In this document: positions 57,177 through 64,000 of the stretch, piece by piece
Numbering within the stretch: the stretch's first letter is position 1
Layout: each line of letters starts with the position of its first letter
Assembly (NCBI GenBank): GCA_937988745.1
Contig: CALKAR010000252.1
Location: forward strand, 1 to 64,000
From: an uncultured Peptococcaceae bacterium
GTDB taxonomy: Bacteria > Bacillota > Limnochordia > Darwinibacteriales > Darwinibacteriaceae
Reading direction: 5' to 3'
DNA: 64,000 bases
Position numbers and translations under genes: made by a program
The notes under the pieces: model-generated
What the model was told of the DNA's origin: nothing
The model's input: the letters and a program-made list of their open reading frames with translations, nothing else
Databases searched by the model: none

Positions 57177-59130
57177 ATTGGATGATTTTACCAATTATGC
57201 GTTTTTGTCAGGGCTCGAGTATAACAACACAGGGACTCTCGCCTGCTTTGTGGCTCACAAAGCTGACATAGAAGATAATAATTACCGTTCTGTTCTATGG
57301 ATCTACGACGAATCTCAGGATAGGTTTTACCAGCTTACTGCTTTGGGTGAGGAACGCAGTTTTATGTGGTTGGAAGATGGAGAGCATGTACTCTTTGCCG
57401 CTAAACGGAGCAAGAAAGATAAAGAAGCTGCTGAGAAGGGCCGGGATGAAACCGTCTTTTTTAAGATTAACGTGCGCGGCGGGGAGGCTCAGGAGGCTTT
57501 TCGGATTCCTCTAAAGGTCCAGGAGCTGCATGAATTGAAGGATGGCAGGTTCTTGGTGTTGGGGACCGTTAACCTGGGCAGAGCCTCCGATGAGGAAAAA
57601 GAAAAAGATTGGGAGATCCTCGAGGAAATTCCCTATTGGGCAAATGGAGGCGGCTTTACCAGCTTGAACCGGACCCATGTCTTTTTATTCGATCCGGATA
57701 CCGGACAGTTGGACGACCTCACGCCTGGATCTTTCGATGGTGCAAGCGCTGCTCTCAATGAGGAAAAGACTAAGGCAGTCATAATTGGCAGAGAATATCG
57801 GGGGAAAGCGCCGCAGACTAGTTCGCTTTATATTCTTGATTTAGCCAGCAGCTCCCTTGAGAGGGTGCCCGAATCTGCGCCTTTTGCCTATGTGAGTGCC
57901 CATTTCATCAATGAAAATACTGTGCTGGTAGCCGGAACGGATATGCAGACCTATGGACTAAATGAAAACGAAAAGTTTTACACCGTAGATTTGCTGAATG
58001 GTGAACGGCGGCTCCTCACTCCTGATTGGGACCGGAGTCTGTGGAACTCTGTAGGCTCTGATTGCCGCTACGGGCGCTCCAAATCAATGCGCTGGCATGA
58101 AGGGTTCCTCTATTTTGTGTCGACGGATGGAGCCCACTCATATCTTTACCGGATCAATCCCGAGGGCCAGGTTGAAAGATTGACCCACGAGCCTGGTTCA
58201 GTTGACGGATATGCTTTACACGGAGCGAAAATTTTAATTATTGGGATGCGCGGATTAAAGCTGCAGGAGATTTATAGGGTGGAAAATGGTTCTGAAACAC
58301 AAATCAGCACCTTTAATGAATGGGTAACGCAGGAACGTATTCTGTCAGAATTGGAACCCCTTGCGGTGGAAACTGCACCAGGCGTAACGGTTGACGGCTG
58401 GGTTATGCGTCCGGTGGGTTATCAAGAAGGAGAGAAGTATCCCGCGATTTTGAACATCCACGGCGGACCAAAAACAGTGTATGGTACGGTTTTCTTTCAT
58501 GAAATGCAGTATTGGGCAGGGCAGGGTTACTTCGTGTTTTTCTGTAATCCCCGCGGCAGTGATGGGAAGGGTAATGCTTTCGCCGATATTCGTGGAAAAT
58601 ACGGTACCATTGACTACGAAGACTTGATGGCGTTTACCGATGAGGTGCTGCGCCTCTATCCAGCTATCGATCAAGAACGACTTGGTGTAACCGGTGGTTC
58701 TTATGGAGGCTTTATGACCAATTGGATCATCGGCCACACCCAGCGCTTCCGGGCAGCTGCCTCACAGCGCAGTATATCTAACTGGGTATCCATGGGCTGG
58801 ACTACGGATATCGGTTATTTCTTCGCCCCAGATCAGATCGCCGCTGATCCATGGACCGATTATGAGAAACTTTGGGCCCATTCGCCTCTCAAGTACGCTG
58901 ATCGAGTGAAGACACCAACCCTGTTTATTCATTCGGATGAGGATTACCGCTGTTGGCTGCCGGAAGCCCTGCAGATGTTTAGTGCCTTGAAATACCATGG
59001 TGTAGAGAGCCGCTTGGTTATGTTCCGGGGAGAGAATCATGAGCTGAGCCGGGGCGGCAAACCAAAAAGCCGTATCAAGAGATTGGAGGAAATCACAGCC
59101 TGGTTTGACCGCTATCTAAAGGCGAACTAA
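57163..59130 (+). CDS. S9 family serine peptidase (acylaminoacyl/prolyl oligopeptidase type)
   Basis: A 655-residue cytoplasmic peptidase. N-terminal propeller (about 1-390), then an alpha/beta hydrolase domain: NIHGGPKTVYG oxyanion region, nucleophile Ser in TGGSYGGFMTNWI, Asp in HSDEDYRCWLPEALQM and His in GENHELSRGGKPKSR. Acylaminoacyl-peptidases free N-acylated amino acids or trim peptides. The GTG start has AAGGAGG 6 bases upstream and lies inside the YheC/D gene end, so coupling is likely. Its stop overlaps the methyltransferase gene by 4 bases. Confidence 0.94.
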   Translation: MEPIRLDDFTNYAFLSGLEYNNTGTLACFVAHKADIEDNNYRSVLWIYDESQDRFYQLTALGEERSFMWLEDGEHVLFAAKRSKKDKEAAEKGRDETVFFKINVRGGEAQEAFRIPLKVQELHELKDGRFLVLGTVNLGRASDEEKEKDWEILEEIPYWANGGGFTSLNRTHVFLFDPDTGQLDDLTPGSFDGASAALNEEKTKAVIIGREYRGKAPQTSSLYILDLASSSLERVPESAPFAYVSAHFINENTVLVAGTDMQTYGLNENEKFYTVDLLNGERRLLTPDWDRSLWNSVGSDCRYGRSKSMRWHEGFLYFVSTDGAHSYLYRINPEGQVERLTHEPGSVDGYALHGAKILIIGMRGLKLQEIYRVENGSETQISTFNEWVTQERILSELEPLAVETAPGVTVDGWVMRPVGYQEGEKYPAILNIHGGPKTVYGTVFFHEMQYWAGQGYFVFFCNPRGSDGKGNAFADIRGKYGTIDYEDLMAFTDEVLRLYPAIDQERLGVTGGSYGGFMTNWIIGHTQRFRAAASQRSISNWVSMGWTTDIGYFFAPDQIAADPWTDYEKLWAHSPLKYADRVKTPTLFIHSDEDYRCWLPEALQMFSALKYHGVESRLVMFRGENHELSRGGKPKSRIKRLEEITAWFDRYLKAN

Positions 59131-59891
59131 CGCCGGCGCAGTACTGTAATTGGGCGGACGATTCCGCGGGTGATTTTGGCGAGTGGGGCATTTAAGTTCC
59201 AATCATTCCACCAACCCACGAATTCAAAGTCATTTAGATAAGTGGCGGCCAGCATGAATTCCTGTGGATAGATGGCGCGGCGAATGTTGCTGTGATTCAG
59301 ATGCAGACGCTGTTTACCATCTCTTACTAAGGCAGTCATGGTTTCCTCATAATGCTGCTCAGCCGGATGGAGAAGCCTTGTCGCATAGCGGACTCTGACC
59401 TCAATACCATCTCGGCGGCACGTCCAAGCATCGCGAGTGTTCGTTAGTGGTGAAAAATCGATACACCAATCGAGAAAATAAAGACCTCCCGGCTTAAGGG
59501 CTCGAGCGGCGCTGGCGAAATGAGAGACAAGCTGTTCGGTCGTCTGCACATACAACGAACCAAGCATGATATATATGAAGTCTACCTGCTCCGGCAGGTC
59601 AAAATCAGCTAGATCGCCCTGAATTAAGGTAATATCGTGACCGAGTTTCTCAGCCTTTTCCCGGGCGTAAGCCAGCATGGCAGGACTTAAGTCGAGTCCG
59701 CAGTAAGAGTATCCTAGACGGAGGATTTCTTCAAGATGCGGGCTGTGGCCACATGCTATTTCCAGTACGGTTTTGACCGGAATATGCGAAAATTGGTCGA
59801 TGGCGCGCTGCATTACTGCCACTTCTTCGGCAGTATCGCGATAAGAGAATGCTATGTCGTAGTATTTTGGGTAGTCATAAATGTTAGCCAA
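59127..59891 (-). CDS. Class I SAM-dependent methyltransferase
   Basis: A 254-residue methyltransferase: SAM motif I VLEIACGHSPHLEEIL, acidic residue in CGLDLSPAMLAYA, motif DITLIQGDLADF and the LKPGGLYFLDW post-motif. A beta-rich C-terminal part (about 155-250) follows. The substrate is not predictable. TTG start at 59891 with a GAAGG-type site. No partner gene nearby. Confidence 0.88.
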   Translation of the reverse strand: MANIYDYPKYYDIAFSYRDTAEEVAVMQRAIDQFSHIPVKTVLEIACGHSPHLEEILRLGYSYCGLDLSPAMLAYAREKAEKLGHDITLIQGDLADFDLPEQVDFIYIMLGSLYVQTTEQLVSHFASAARALKPGGLYFLDWCIDFSPLTNTRDAWTCRRDGIEVRVRYATRLLHPAEQHYEETMTALVRDGKQRLHLNHSNIRRAIYPQEFMLAATYLNDFEFVGWWNDWNLNAPLAKITRGIVRPITVLRRR

Positions 59892-59950
59892 ACCTTCACC
59901 TTCTTACTCTGATGATACGAGTCAAAACAACGCAATAGGGAGTGAGATTC

Positions 59951-60484
59951 ATGTCAAATAAACAGCAGGCCACTTTTGGCAGCGGCTGCTTCTGGTGTTC
60001 CGAGGCTATCTTTAAGAGCCTAAAAGGTGTATTCGACGCCATACCAGGTTATGCAGGCGGTCATACGGAAAATCCCACCTATGAAGAAGTATGTACAGAC
60101 ACAACCGGGCACGCAGAGGTTGTACAGGTAACCTTCGATCCGCAGGTAATCAGCTATGAGCAGCTTGTCCAGATTTTCTTCAGCACTCACGATCCAACCA
60201 CTTTAAACCGGCAGGGTAATGATATTGGTACGCAGTACCGCTCGGTGATTTTCTACCACGATGACGAACAGAGAGCTATCGCGGAAAAGGTTATGGCGGA
60301 AGTGGAACCACTGTGGGAAGACCCCATTGTTACAGAGATCAGCCCTCTTACTAATTTCTTTCCAGCGGAAGACTACCATAGAGATTATTTTGCCAAGCAT
60401 CCCCAACAGGCATACTGCAGCGCAGTCATTGCTCCAAAGGTAGCCAAGTTCCGCTCGCAGTTCGCTGAGCTTCTAAAGGGATAA
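59951..60484 (+). CDS. msrA: Peptide methionine-S-sulfoxide reductase MsrA
   Basis: A 177-residue MsrA that reduces the S epimer of methionine sulfoxide. Catalytic motif GSGCFWCSEAIF (the usual Thr after Cys is Ser), GYAGGHTENPTYEEVC, TGHAEVVQVTFDP, FSTHDPTTLNRQGNDIGTQYRS and the C-terminal Cys in AYCSAV. ATG 59951 was chosen with GGGAG 8 bases upstream; the frame opens at GTG 59942. Confidence 0.96.
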   Translation: MSNKQQATFGSGCFWCSEAIFKSLKGVFDAIPGYAGGHTENPTYEEVCTDTTGHAEVVQVTFDPQVISYEQLVQIFFSTHDPTTLNRQGNDIGTQYRSVIFYHDDEQRAIAEKVMAEVEPLWEDPIVTEISPLTNFFPAEDYHRDYFAKHPQQAYCSAVIAPKVAKFRSQFAELLKG

Positions 60485-60492
60485 TACAAGGG

Positions 60493-60533
60493 AACACCCA
60501 ACCGTCATAAAGCGGTTGGGTGTTGTCTTTTTT
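60493..60533 (+). terminator. Intrinsic terminator after msrA
   Basis: A 12-bp perfect stem (60493-60504 with 60513-60524), 8-base loop, GTC then T6. The minus-strand lysA stop codon lies in its loop, so lysA ends within the hairpin. Confidence 0.9.
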
Positions 60534-61788
60534 CTGCGGATTGGCGGATCGGTAGATTCAGCGTTGCGAAGTAATCTTCAGGCGTTTCTGCTCTACGGAT
60601 AAGCTCTACCGTTCCATCAGTTCTCAGAAGTAACTCGGCCGACCGCAGTTTCCCGTTATAGTTGTAGCCCATGGAAAACCCATGTGCGCCCGTATCGTGT
60701 ATAACAAGTAGGTCACCGATTTCGATTTCTGGCAGAGGCCTATCGATGGCGAATTTATCATTGTTCTCGCAAAGTCCCCCCACCACATCGTAGACATGAT
60801 CTAAGGGTGCGTCTTCTTTGCCGACCACCGTGATATGGTGATAGGCTCCGTACATAGCAGGCCGCATGAGGTTGGCCGCACAGGCATCAAGTCCGATGTA
60901 GTTTTTGTAGATTTCCTTTTTGCGGAGGGCGGTTGCAACCAAACACCCATAGGGGCCCAGCATATAGCGGCCTAGTTCAGTGACAATGGCCGCATCACCG
61001 AGGCCTGCAGGAACCATGATCTCTTCAAAGGCCTGACGAACGCCTTCACCGACGGCAAAAATGTCAACTGGCTCTCCATCAGGGCGGTAGGGGATCCCGA
61101 TTCCGCCTGATAGATTTATCAGGCTGATCTGCGCTCCTGTTTCTTCCTGCAGGTCTACAGCCAGCTGAAACAGCATCCGAGCCAGGAGTGGATAGTACTC
61201 CTTGTTGGTCGTATTGCTTGCCAAAAATGCATGCAATCCAAAGCGCTTTACCCCTAGCTGCATGAGCCGTTTAAAGCCTTTGTTGAGCTGTTCCCTTGTA
61301 AAGCCATATTTCGCCTCACGGGGGTTGTCCATGATCGTGTTGCTGAACGCGAAATCACCGCCTGGGTTGTAGCGGCACGATACTAGTTCAGGAACAGAAG
61401 GCAGATGATCAAAATACTCAATGTCGGTAATATCATCGAGATTGAGGATTGCTCCCATTTTATGAGCCAGAGCAAAATCCTCAAAGGGCGTCATGTTAGC
61501 TGAAAACATGATATCATCGCCAGAAAAACCTACCGCGTCAGCGAGCAGAAGCTCTGTATATGATGAACAATCTACCCCGCATCCTTCTTCCTTAAGGATC
61601 TCCAGGATACGGGGATTTGGGGTCGCTTTGACAGCGAAGTATTCTTTAAAGCCTGGATGCCAAGCAAATGCTTTGTGCAGCCGTCGAGCATTTTCCCTAA
61701 TGCCAGCTTCATCGTAAAGATGAAAGGGTGTTGGATACTGTGCTGCTATCTGCCGCAGCTGCTCGGCAGATACAAAAGGTTTCTTCAT
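60505..61788 (-). CDS. lysA: Diaminopimelate decarboxylase (LysA)
   Basis: A 427-residue fold III PLP decarboxylase that makes L-lysine from meso-diaminopimelate. PLP lysine in YFAVKATPNP; CGVDCSSYTEL; LNLSGGIGIPY phosphate loop; ELGRYMLGPYG; dimer-interface CENNDKFA; and HDTGAHGFSMGYNYNGKLR. Length is normal. The ATG at 61788 has only a distant AAAGGTG, so translation may be weak or coupled to deoD, which ends 25 bases upstream. Related decarboxylases with other substrates are possible but the motifs fit LysA-like enzymes. Confidence 0.9.
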   Translation of the reverse strand: MKKPFVSAEQLRQIAAQYPTPFHLYDEAGIRENARRLHKAFAWHPGFKEYFAVKATPNPRILEILKEEGCGVDCSSYTELLLADAVGFSGDDIMFSANMTPFEDFALAHKMGAILNLDDITDIEYFDHLPSVPELVSCRYNPGGDFAFSNTIMDNPREAKYGFTREQLNKGFKRLMQLGVKRFGLHAFLASNTTNKEYYPLLARMLFQLAVDLQEETGAQISLINLSGGIGIPYRPDGEPVDIFAVGEGVRQAFEEIMVPAGLGDAAIVTELGRYMLGPYGCLVATALRKKEIYKNYIGLDACAANLMRPAMYGAYHHITVVGKEDAPLDHVYDVVGGLCENNDKFAIDRPLPEIEIGDLLVIHDTGAHGFSMGYNYNGKLRSAELLLRTDGTVELIRRAETPEDYFATLNLPIRQSAEKRQHPTAL

Positions 61789-61813
61789 GGTCTAGGTTTA
61801 TTCACCTTTCCAA

Positions 61814-62524
61814 CTAAGAGATGCGAACTACCAGCTCAAGAGCTGTTTCGATCATCTGTGTGAAGCCTACTTGGCGCTGCTCGGCAGGGATTTCTTTACC
61901 ACTGTGCACTTCGTCGGAGACTGTGAGCATACACAGGGCGCGCTTATTCGCTCTAGCCGCATTCATATAGAGAGCAGCGGCTTCCATTTCTACAGCTAAG
62001 ACGCCCATCTTCTGCCAATCAAGGGTAGCCTTGTGGTCTGCGTAGAACAAGTCAGACGCTAAAACGTTGCCCACAAAGTAGCGGTATCCTTTTTCCCGGG
62101 CGATGTTAACAGCGCCCTCAAGCAGCTCATATGTGGCAATAGGAGCGTAGGTGCCGGGGAGCCTGTACTGAGCTGCGTAGTTTGAGTCGGTGCAGGAACC
62201 TTGAGCAAAGACTAAGTCCATGATCTTTACTTCAGGGTGAATCGCGCCGCATGAGCCTACGCGGATGATTGTGTCTACATCATACATGTTATACAGCTCG
62301 TAAGTGTAAATACCAATGGAGGGCATCCCCATGCCATGCCCTTGGACCGATACTCTTACACCCTTGTATTCTCCTGTGAAGCCTAGCATTCCGCGGATCT
62401 CATTATAGCACTTCACATTTTCCAAGTAAGTATCCGCAATGAACTTGGCCCGCAGTGGATCTCCGGCCATCAATACAGTCTTAGCAATATCGCCCACTTG
62501 CGCAGCATTATGCGGTGTTGGCAT
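61814..62524 (-). CDS. deoD: Purine nucleoside phosphorylase DeoD
   Basis: A 236-residue hexameric nucleoside phosphorylase, which splits purine nucleosides with phosphate in salvage. N-terminal ligand and phosphate segments (VLMAGDPLRAKFIADTYL, GHGMGMPSIGIYTYEL), IRVGSCGAI, VLAVEMEAAALY and the catalytic Asp in TVSDEVHSG are present. ATG 62524 has AAGGAGG 7 bases upstream. It is upstream of lysA on the same strand. Confidence 0.96.
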   Translation of the reverse strand: MPTPHNAAQVGDIAKTVLMAGDPLRAKFIADTYLENVKCYNEIRGMLGFTGEYKGVRVSVQGHGMGMPSIGIYTYELYNMYDVDTIIRVGSCGAIHPEVKIMDLVFAQGSCTDSNYAAQYRLPGTYAPIATYELLEGAVNIAREKGYRYFVGNVLASDLFYADHKATLDWQKMGVLAVEMEAAALYMNAARANKRALCMLTVSDEVHSGKEIPAEQRQVGFTQMIETALELVVRIS

Positions 62525-62668
62525 ATCTTGTCCTCCTTATTATAATGGTTCTCTTTATATGTTTGACAACGGTAAGAGGGTTCCTGCCGATGTGACATTG
62601 GCTGAATGGTAATTCCCATATCTGAATAGTATTTTGCTGAAATGTACGTAATATTTTCGGTGCTAGGG

Positions 62669-62697
62669 TTGACATTAAGTAAAAAACTAGTTATGAT
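62669..62697 (+). promoter_or_regulatory. Sigma-A promoter of the GntR-enolase operon
   Basis: TTGACA (62669-62674), 17 bases, TATGAT (62692-62697). A near-consensus promoter about 40 bases before the regulator start. Confidence 0.8.
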
Positions 62698-62705
62698 TAC
62701 AGTAC

Positions 62706-62719
62706 ACTACCATGGTAGT
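62706..62719 (+). promoter_or_regulatory. Putative FadR-type GntR operator
   Basis: A perfect 14-base palindrome ACTACCATGGTAGT located at about +2 to +16 from the predicted start site. Its position just past the -10 box suits autorepression by the GntR regulator encoded next. Confidence 0.55.
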
Positions 62720-62737
62720 AAAAGGGAGTCGAGTTTT

Positions 62738-63418
62738 GTGGAAGCAGCACATGCAAGCCGGGGTTCGGTACGAGATTTAGTGTATCGTTCTCTACGTCAT
62801 GATATTCTGCATCTGAAGTTGAAACCGGGCACGAAAATGTCGGAGCAGGAGGTGTCGGAGCATTTCCACGTGAGCCGCACCCCAGTCAGGGAAGTATTCG
62901 TACGACTTTTTCAAGATGGCTTGGTTGAAATTTATCCTCAACGTGGTACTTATGTCTCATTGATTAATTTAGCCCACGTAGATGAGGGGCGTTTTGTGCG
63001 CGAAGTCCTAGAGAAGGCCATTGTACGAGAAGCTTGCGGCAAACTGACTAAGGAAGATATTGTTCGCCTTGAATCTAATTTGGCACAGCAAGAAGTCTGC
63101 CGGGACAATCAGAGTTACCAGCAGATGCTGTCCCTTGATGATCGGTTTCATGCTACGCTGTTTCACATCTGTGGGCGCCAGCGCACCTGGCAGATGGTGA
63201 GTCAGCTCAACAATGATTTTATCCGCTTAAGAGTTCTACGGCTTTCCCGCCATTATGACTGGGATCGGATTATCGAACAGCACTGGGCTATTTTAGACGC
63301 TATTAAAGAGAATCAGCCCGATCGTGCTGAAGAAATAATACAAGAACATCTGCGGATGGTAATTGTAGAAAAGAACTTGCTTTTAGCAGAGTTTCCCGAC
63401 TATTTTGCTGAAGTATAA
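62738..63418 (+). CDS. GntR family regulator, FadR/VanR subfamily
   Basis: A 226-residue regulator. Winged helix (about 8-75): VRDLVYRSLRHDILHLKLKPGTKMSEQEVSEHF, HVSRTPVREVFVRLFQDGLVEIYPQRGTYVS. An all-helical FCD ligand domain follows with DDRFHATLFHICGR, and EQHWAILDAI containing the His ligands typical of carboxylate-sensing members. It precedes an enolase-superfamily sugar-acid gene by 12 bases, so a sugar acid is a plausible effector. GTG 62738 was chosen from a GGGAG site; the longer frame runs into the promoter. Confidence 0.9.
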   Translation: MEAAHASRGSVRDLVYRSLRHDILHLKLKPGTKMSEQEVSEHFHVSRTPVREVFVRLFQDGLVEIYPQRGTYVSLINLAHVDEGRFVREVLEKAIVREACGKLTKEDIVRLESNLAQQEVCRDNQSYQQMLSLDDRFHATLFHICGRQRTWQMVSQLNNDFIRLRVLRLSRHYDWDRIIEQHWAILDAIKENQPDRAEEIIQEHLRMVIVEKNLLLAEFPDYFAEV

Positions 63419-63430
63419 GGTGGGGTAGCA

Positions 63431-64000
63431 GTGAAGATTGTCGACATTATTCCAACTACAGTAAGTGTTCCTCTCGAAGCCCCTCTGCGGCACAGCAATG
63501 GTGAGCATTGGGGCCGATTCGTGCGTACTATCGTAGAAGTTGTAACCGATGAGGGTATCGTAGGATTGGGTGAGGTCGGGGGCGGCGGCGAAGGCGCTGA
63601 ACTGCAGTTTAAGCGGTTGAAAGACTATTTAATTGGTCATGATCCATTCCAGCTGGAGGCCCTGCGTTATAAAATCTGCAATCCTACAGCTAGTCTTTAC
63701 AACAACCGGATGCAGTATATGGCAGCCATTGAGTTTGCCTGCCTAGATATTATTGGACAGAAGTTAGGTCAGCCTGTTTACAACCTAATTGGTGGGAAAC
63801 TGAGGGATGGAGTTTCCTTTGCCAGTTATTTGTTTTTCCGCTATGAGAGTGACGACGGGCTTTATCCAGAAGTTCGCACTGTTGAACAGCTGGTTGAGCA
63901 TACCAGGGAGCTTAAGGAGCGCTATGGCTTCACAACTCACAAATTGAAGGCGGGCGTTTTCTCTCCAGAGTATGAACTGGAAGCTTATTTATCTCTAGCC
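63431..64000 (+). CDS. Enolase-superfamily (mandelate racemase/glucarate dehydratase-like) protein, partial
   Basis: The first 190 residues of a gene cut by the right edge. It begins MKIVDIIPTTVSVPLEAPLRHSNG (GTG start) and has the N-terminal capping domain (VEVVTDEGIVGLGEVGGG, HDPFQLEALRYKI, AAIEFACLDIIGQKLGQPVYNLIGG) and the start of the barrel with THKLKAGVFSPEYEL, where the KxK-type Lys lies. Members dehydrate or epimerise sugar acids such as glucarate. An AGGTGGGG site precedes it. Likely cotranscribed with the GntR regulator. Confidence 0.88.
   Translation, partial: MKIVDIIPTTVSVPLEAPLRHSNGEHWGRFVRTIVEVVTDEGIVGLGEVGGGGEGAELQFKRLKDYLIGHDPFQLEALRYKICNPTASLYNNRMQYMAAIEFACLDIIGQKLGQPVYNLIGGKLRDGVSFASYLFFRYESDDGLYPEVRTVEQLVEHTRELKERYGFTTHKLKAGVFSPEYELEAYLSLA

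Noticed and set aside
62543..62573. TTGTCA-19-TATAAT on the minus strand as deoD promoter
   Set aside because: The start site would fall inside the ribosome binding site, leaving no usable leader.

Overview
The window looks like ordinary chromosome from a spore-forming member of the Bacillota (Firmicutes) with mid-range G+C. It is densely packed with short operons on both strands, with GGAGG-type ribosome binding sites and many U-tailed terminators. Spore-related genes are spoIIP, ytvI, ytaF, a SleB/CwlJ-type hydrolase, a YheC/D-type ATP-grasp protein and several very small hydrophobic proteins. At the same time, 30.4-36.0 kb encodes a Lol/MacB-like ABC system, a LolA-like protein and a secreted beta-strand-rich protein ending in Phe. 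The two substrate-binding proteins in the window carry ordinary signal peptides and no lipobox cysteine. Together these suggest a diderm, spore-forming Bacillota such as the Limnochordia/Halanaerobiales type; that placement is inference. No tRNA, rRNA, insertion sequence, prophage or CRISPR array was seen.

Layout. 0-3.9 kb: spoIIP, a DUF1614 membrane protein, ytvI, and a LysM-SleB-like hydrolase with a sigma-G-like promoter. 3.9-7.6 kb: ackA with a 3-hydroxyacyl-CoA dehydrogenase, then guaB. 7.7-12.8 kb: a 41-residue ORF, a CPBP protease, the c-di-AMP receptor darA, a GT4 glycosyltransferase, a Cys-rich probable spore-surface protein, a propeller/coiled-coil protein and a CAP protein. 12.8-17.2 kb: DUF445, then DUF58-DUF4129-MoxR. 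17.3-21.8 kb: xylA, a degenerate BadF-like protein, ThuA, a flavin split-barrel protein and a DUF3298-like secreted protein. 21.9-23.8 kb: YtrA-type GntR regulator with an ABC exporter. 23.8-29.4 kb: mrfB-mrfA (DNA repair) and T-box-controlled thrS lacking its TGS domain. 29.4-30.3 kb: DUF2975 protein and XRE regulator behind tandem operators. 30.4-36.0 kb: the Lol-like cluster.

36.0-39.6 kb: CheX, bacteriohemerythrin, a secreted cyclophilin and a chemoreceptor. 39.6-47.5 kb: a family-5 ABC importer whose operon ends with that chemoreceptor, divergent from a GH130 phosphorylase and a LacI regulator; two LacI-type operator candidates lie between them. 47.6-52.0 kb: a DtxR/MntR regulator and Mn/Zn-type ABC importer behind a promoter with an overlapping dyad. 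52.0-54.8 kb: ytaF, a HAD phosphatase and an iron alcohol dehydrogenase. 54.8-57.2 kb: a duplicated cassette of very small spore-type proteins, three of them only 26-31 residues, and a YheC/D protein. 57.2-64.0 kb: S9 peptidase, methyltransferase, msrA, lysA, deoD, a FadR-type regulator and the start of an enolase-superfamily gene cut by the window edge.

How the parts connect: the sugar theme (xylA, GH130, ABC importer, LacI, enolase-superfamily gene) plus ackA suggests a fermentative plant-polysaccharide user. A chemoreceptor in the importer operon and a hemerythrin-CheX pair suggest motility tuned to sugars and oxygen. The most interesting loci are the Lol-like/beta-barrel cluster and the duplicated small-protein cassette.
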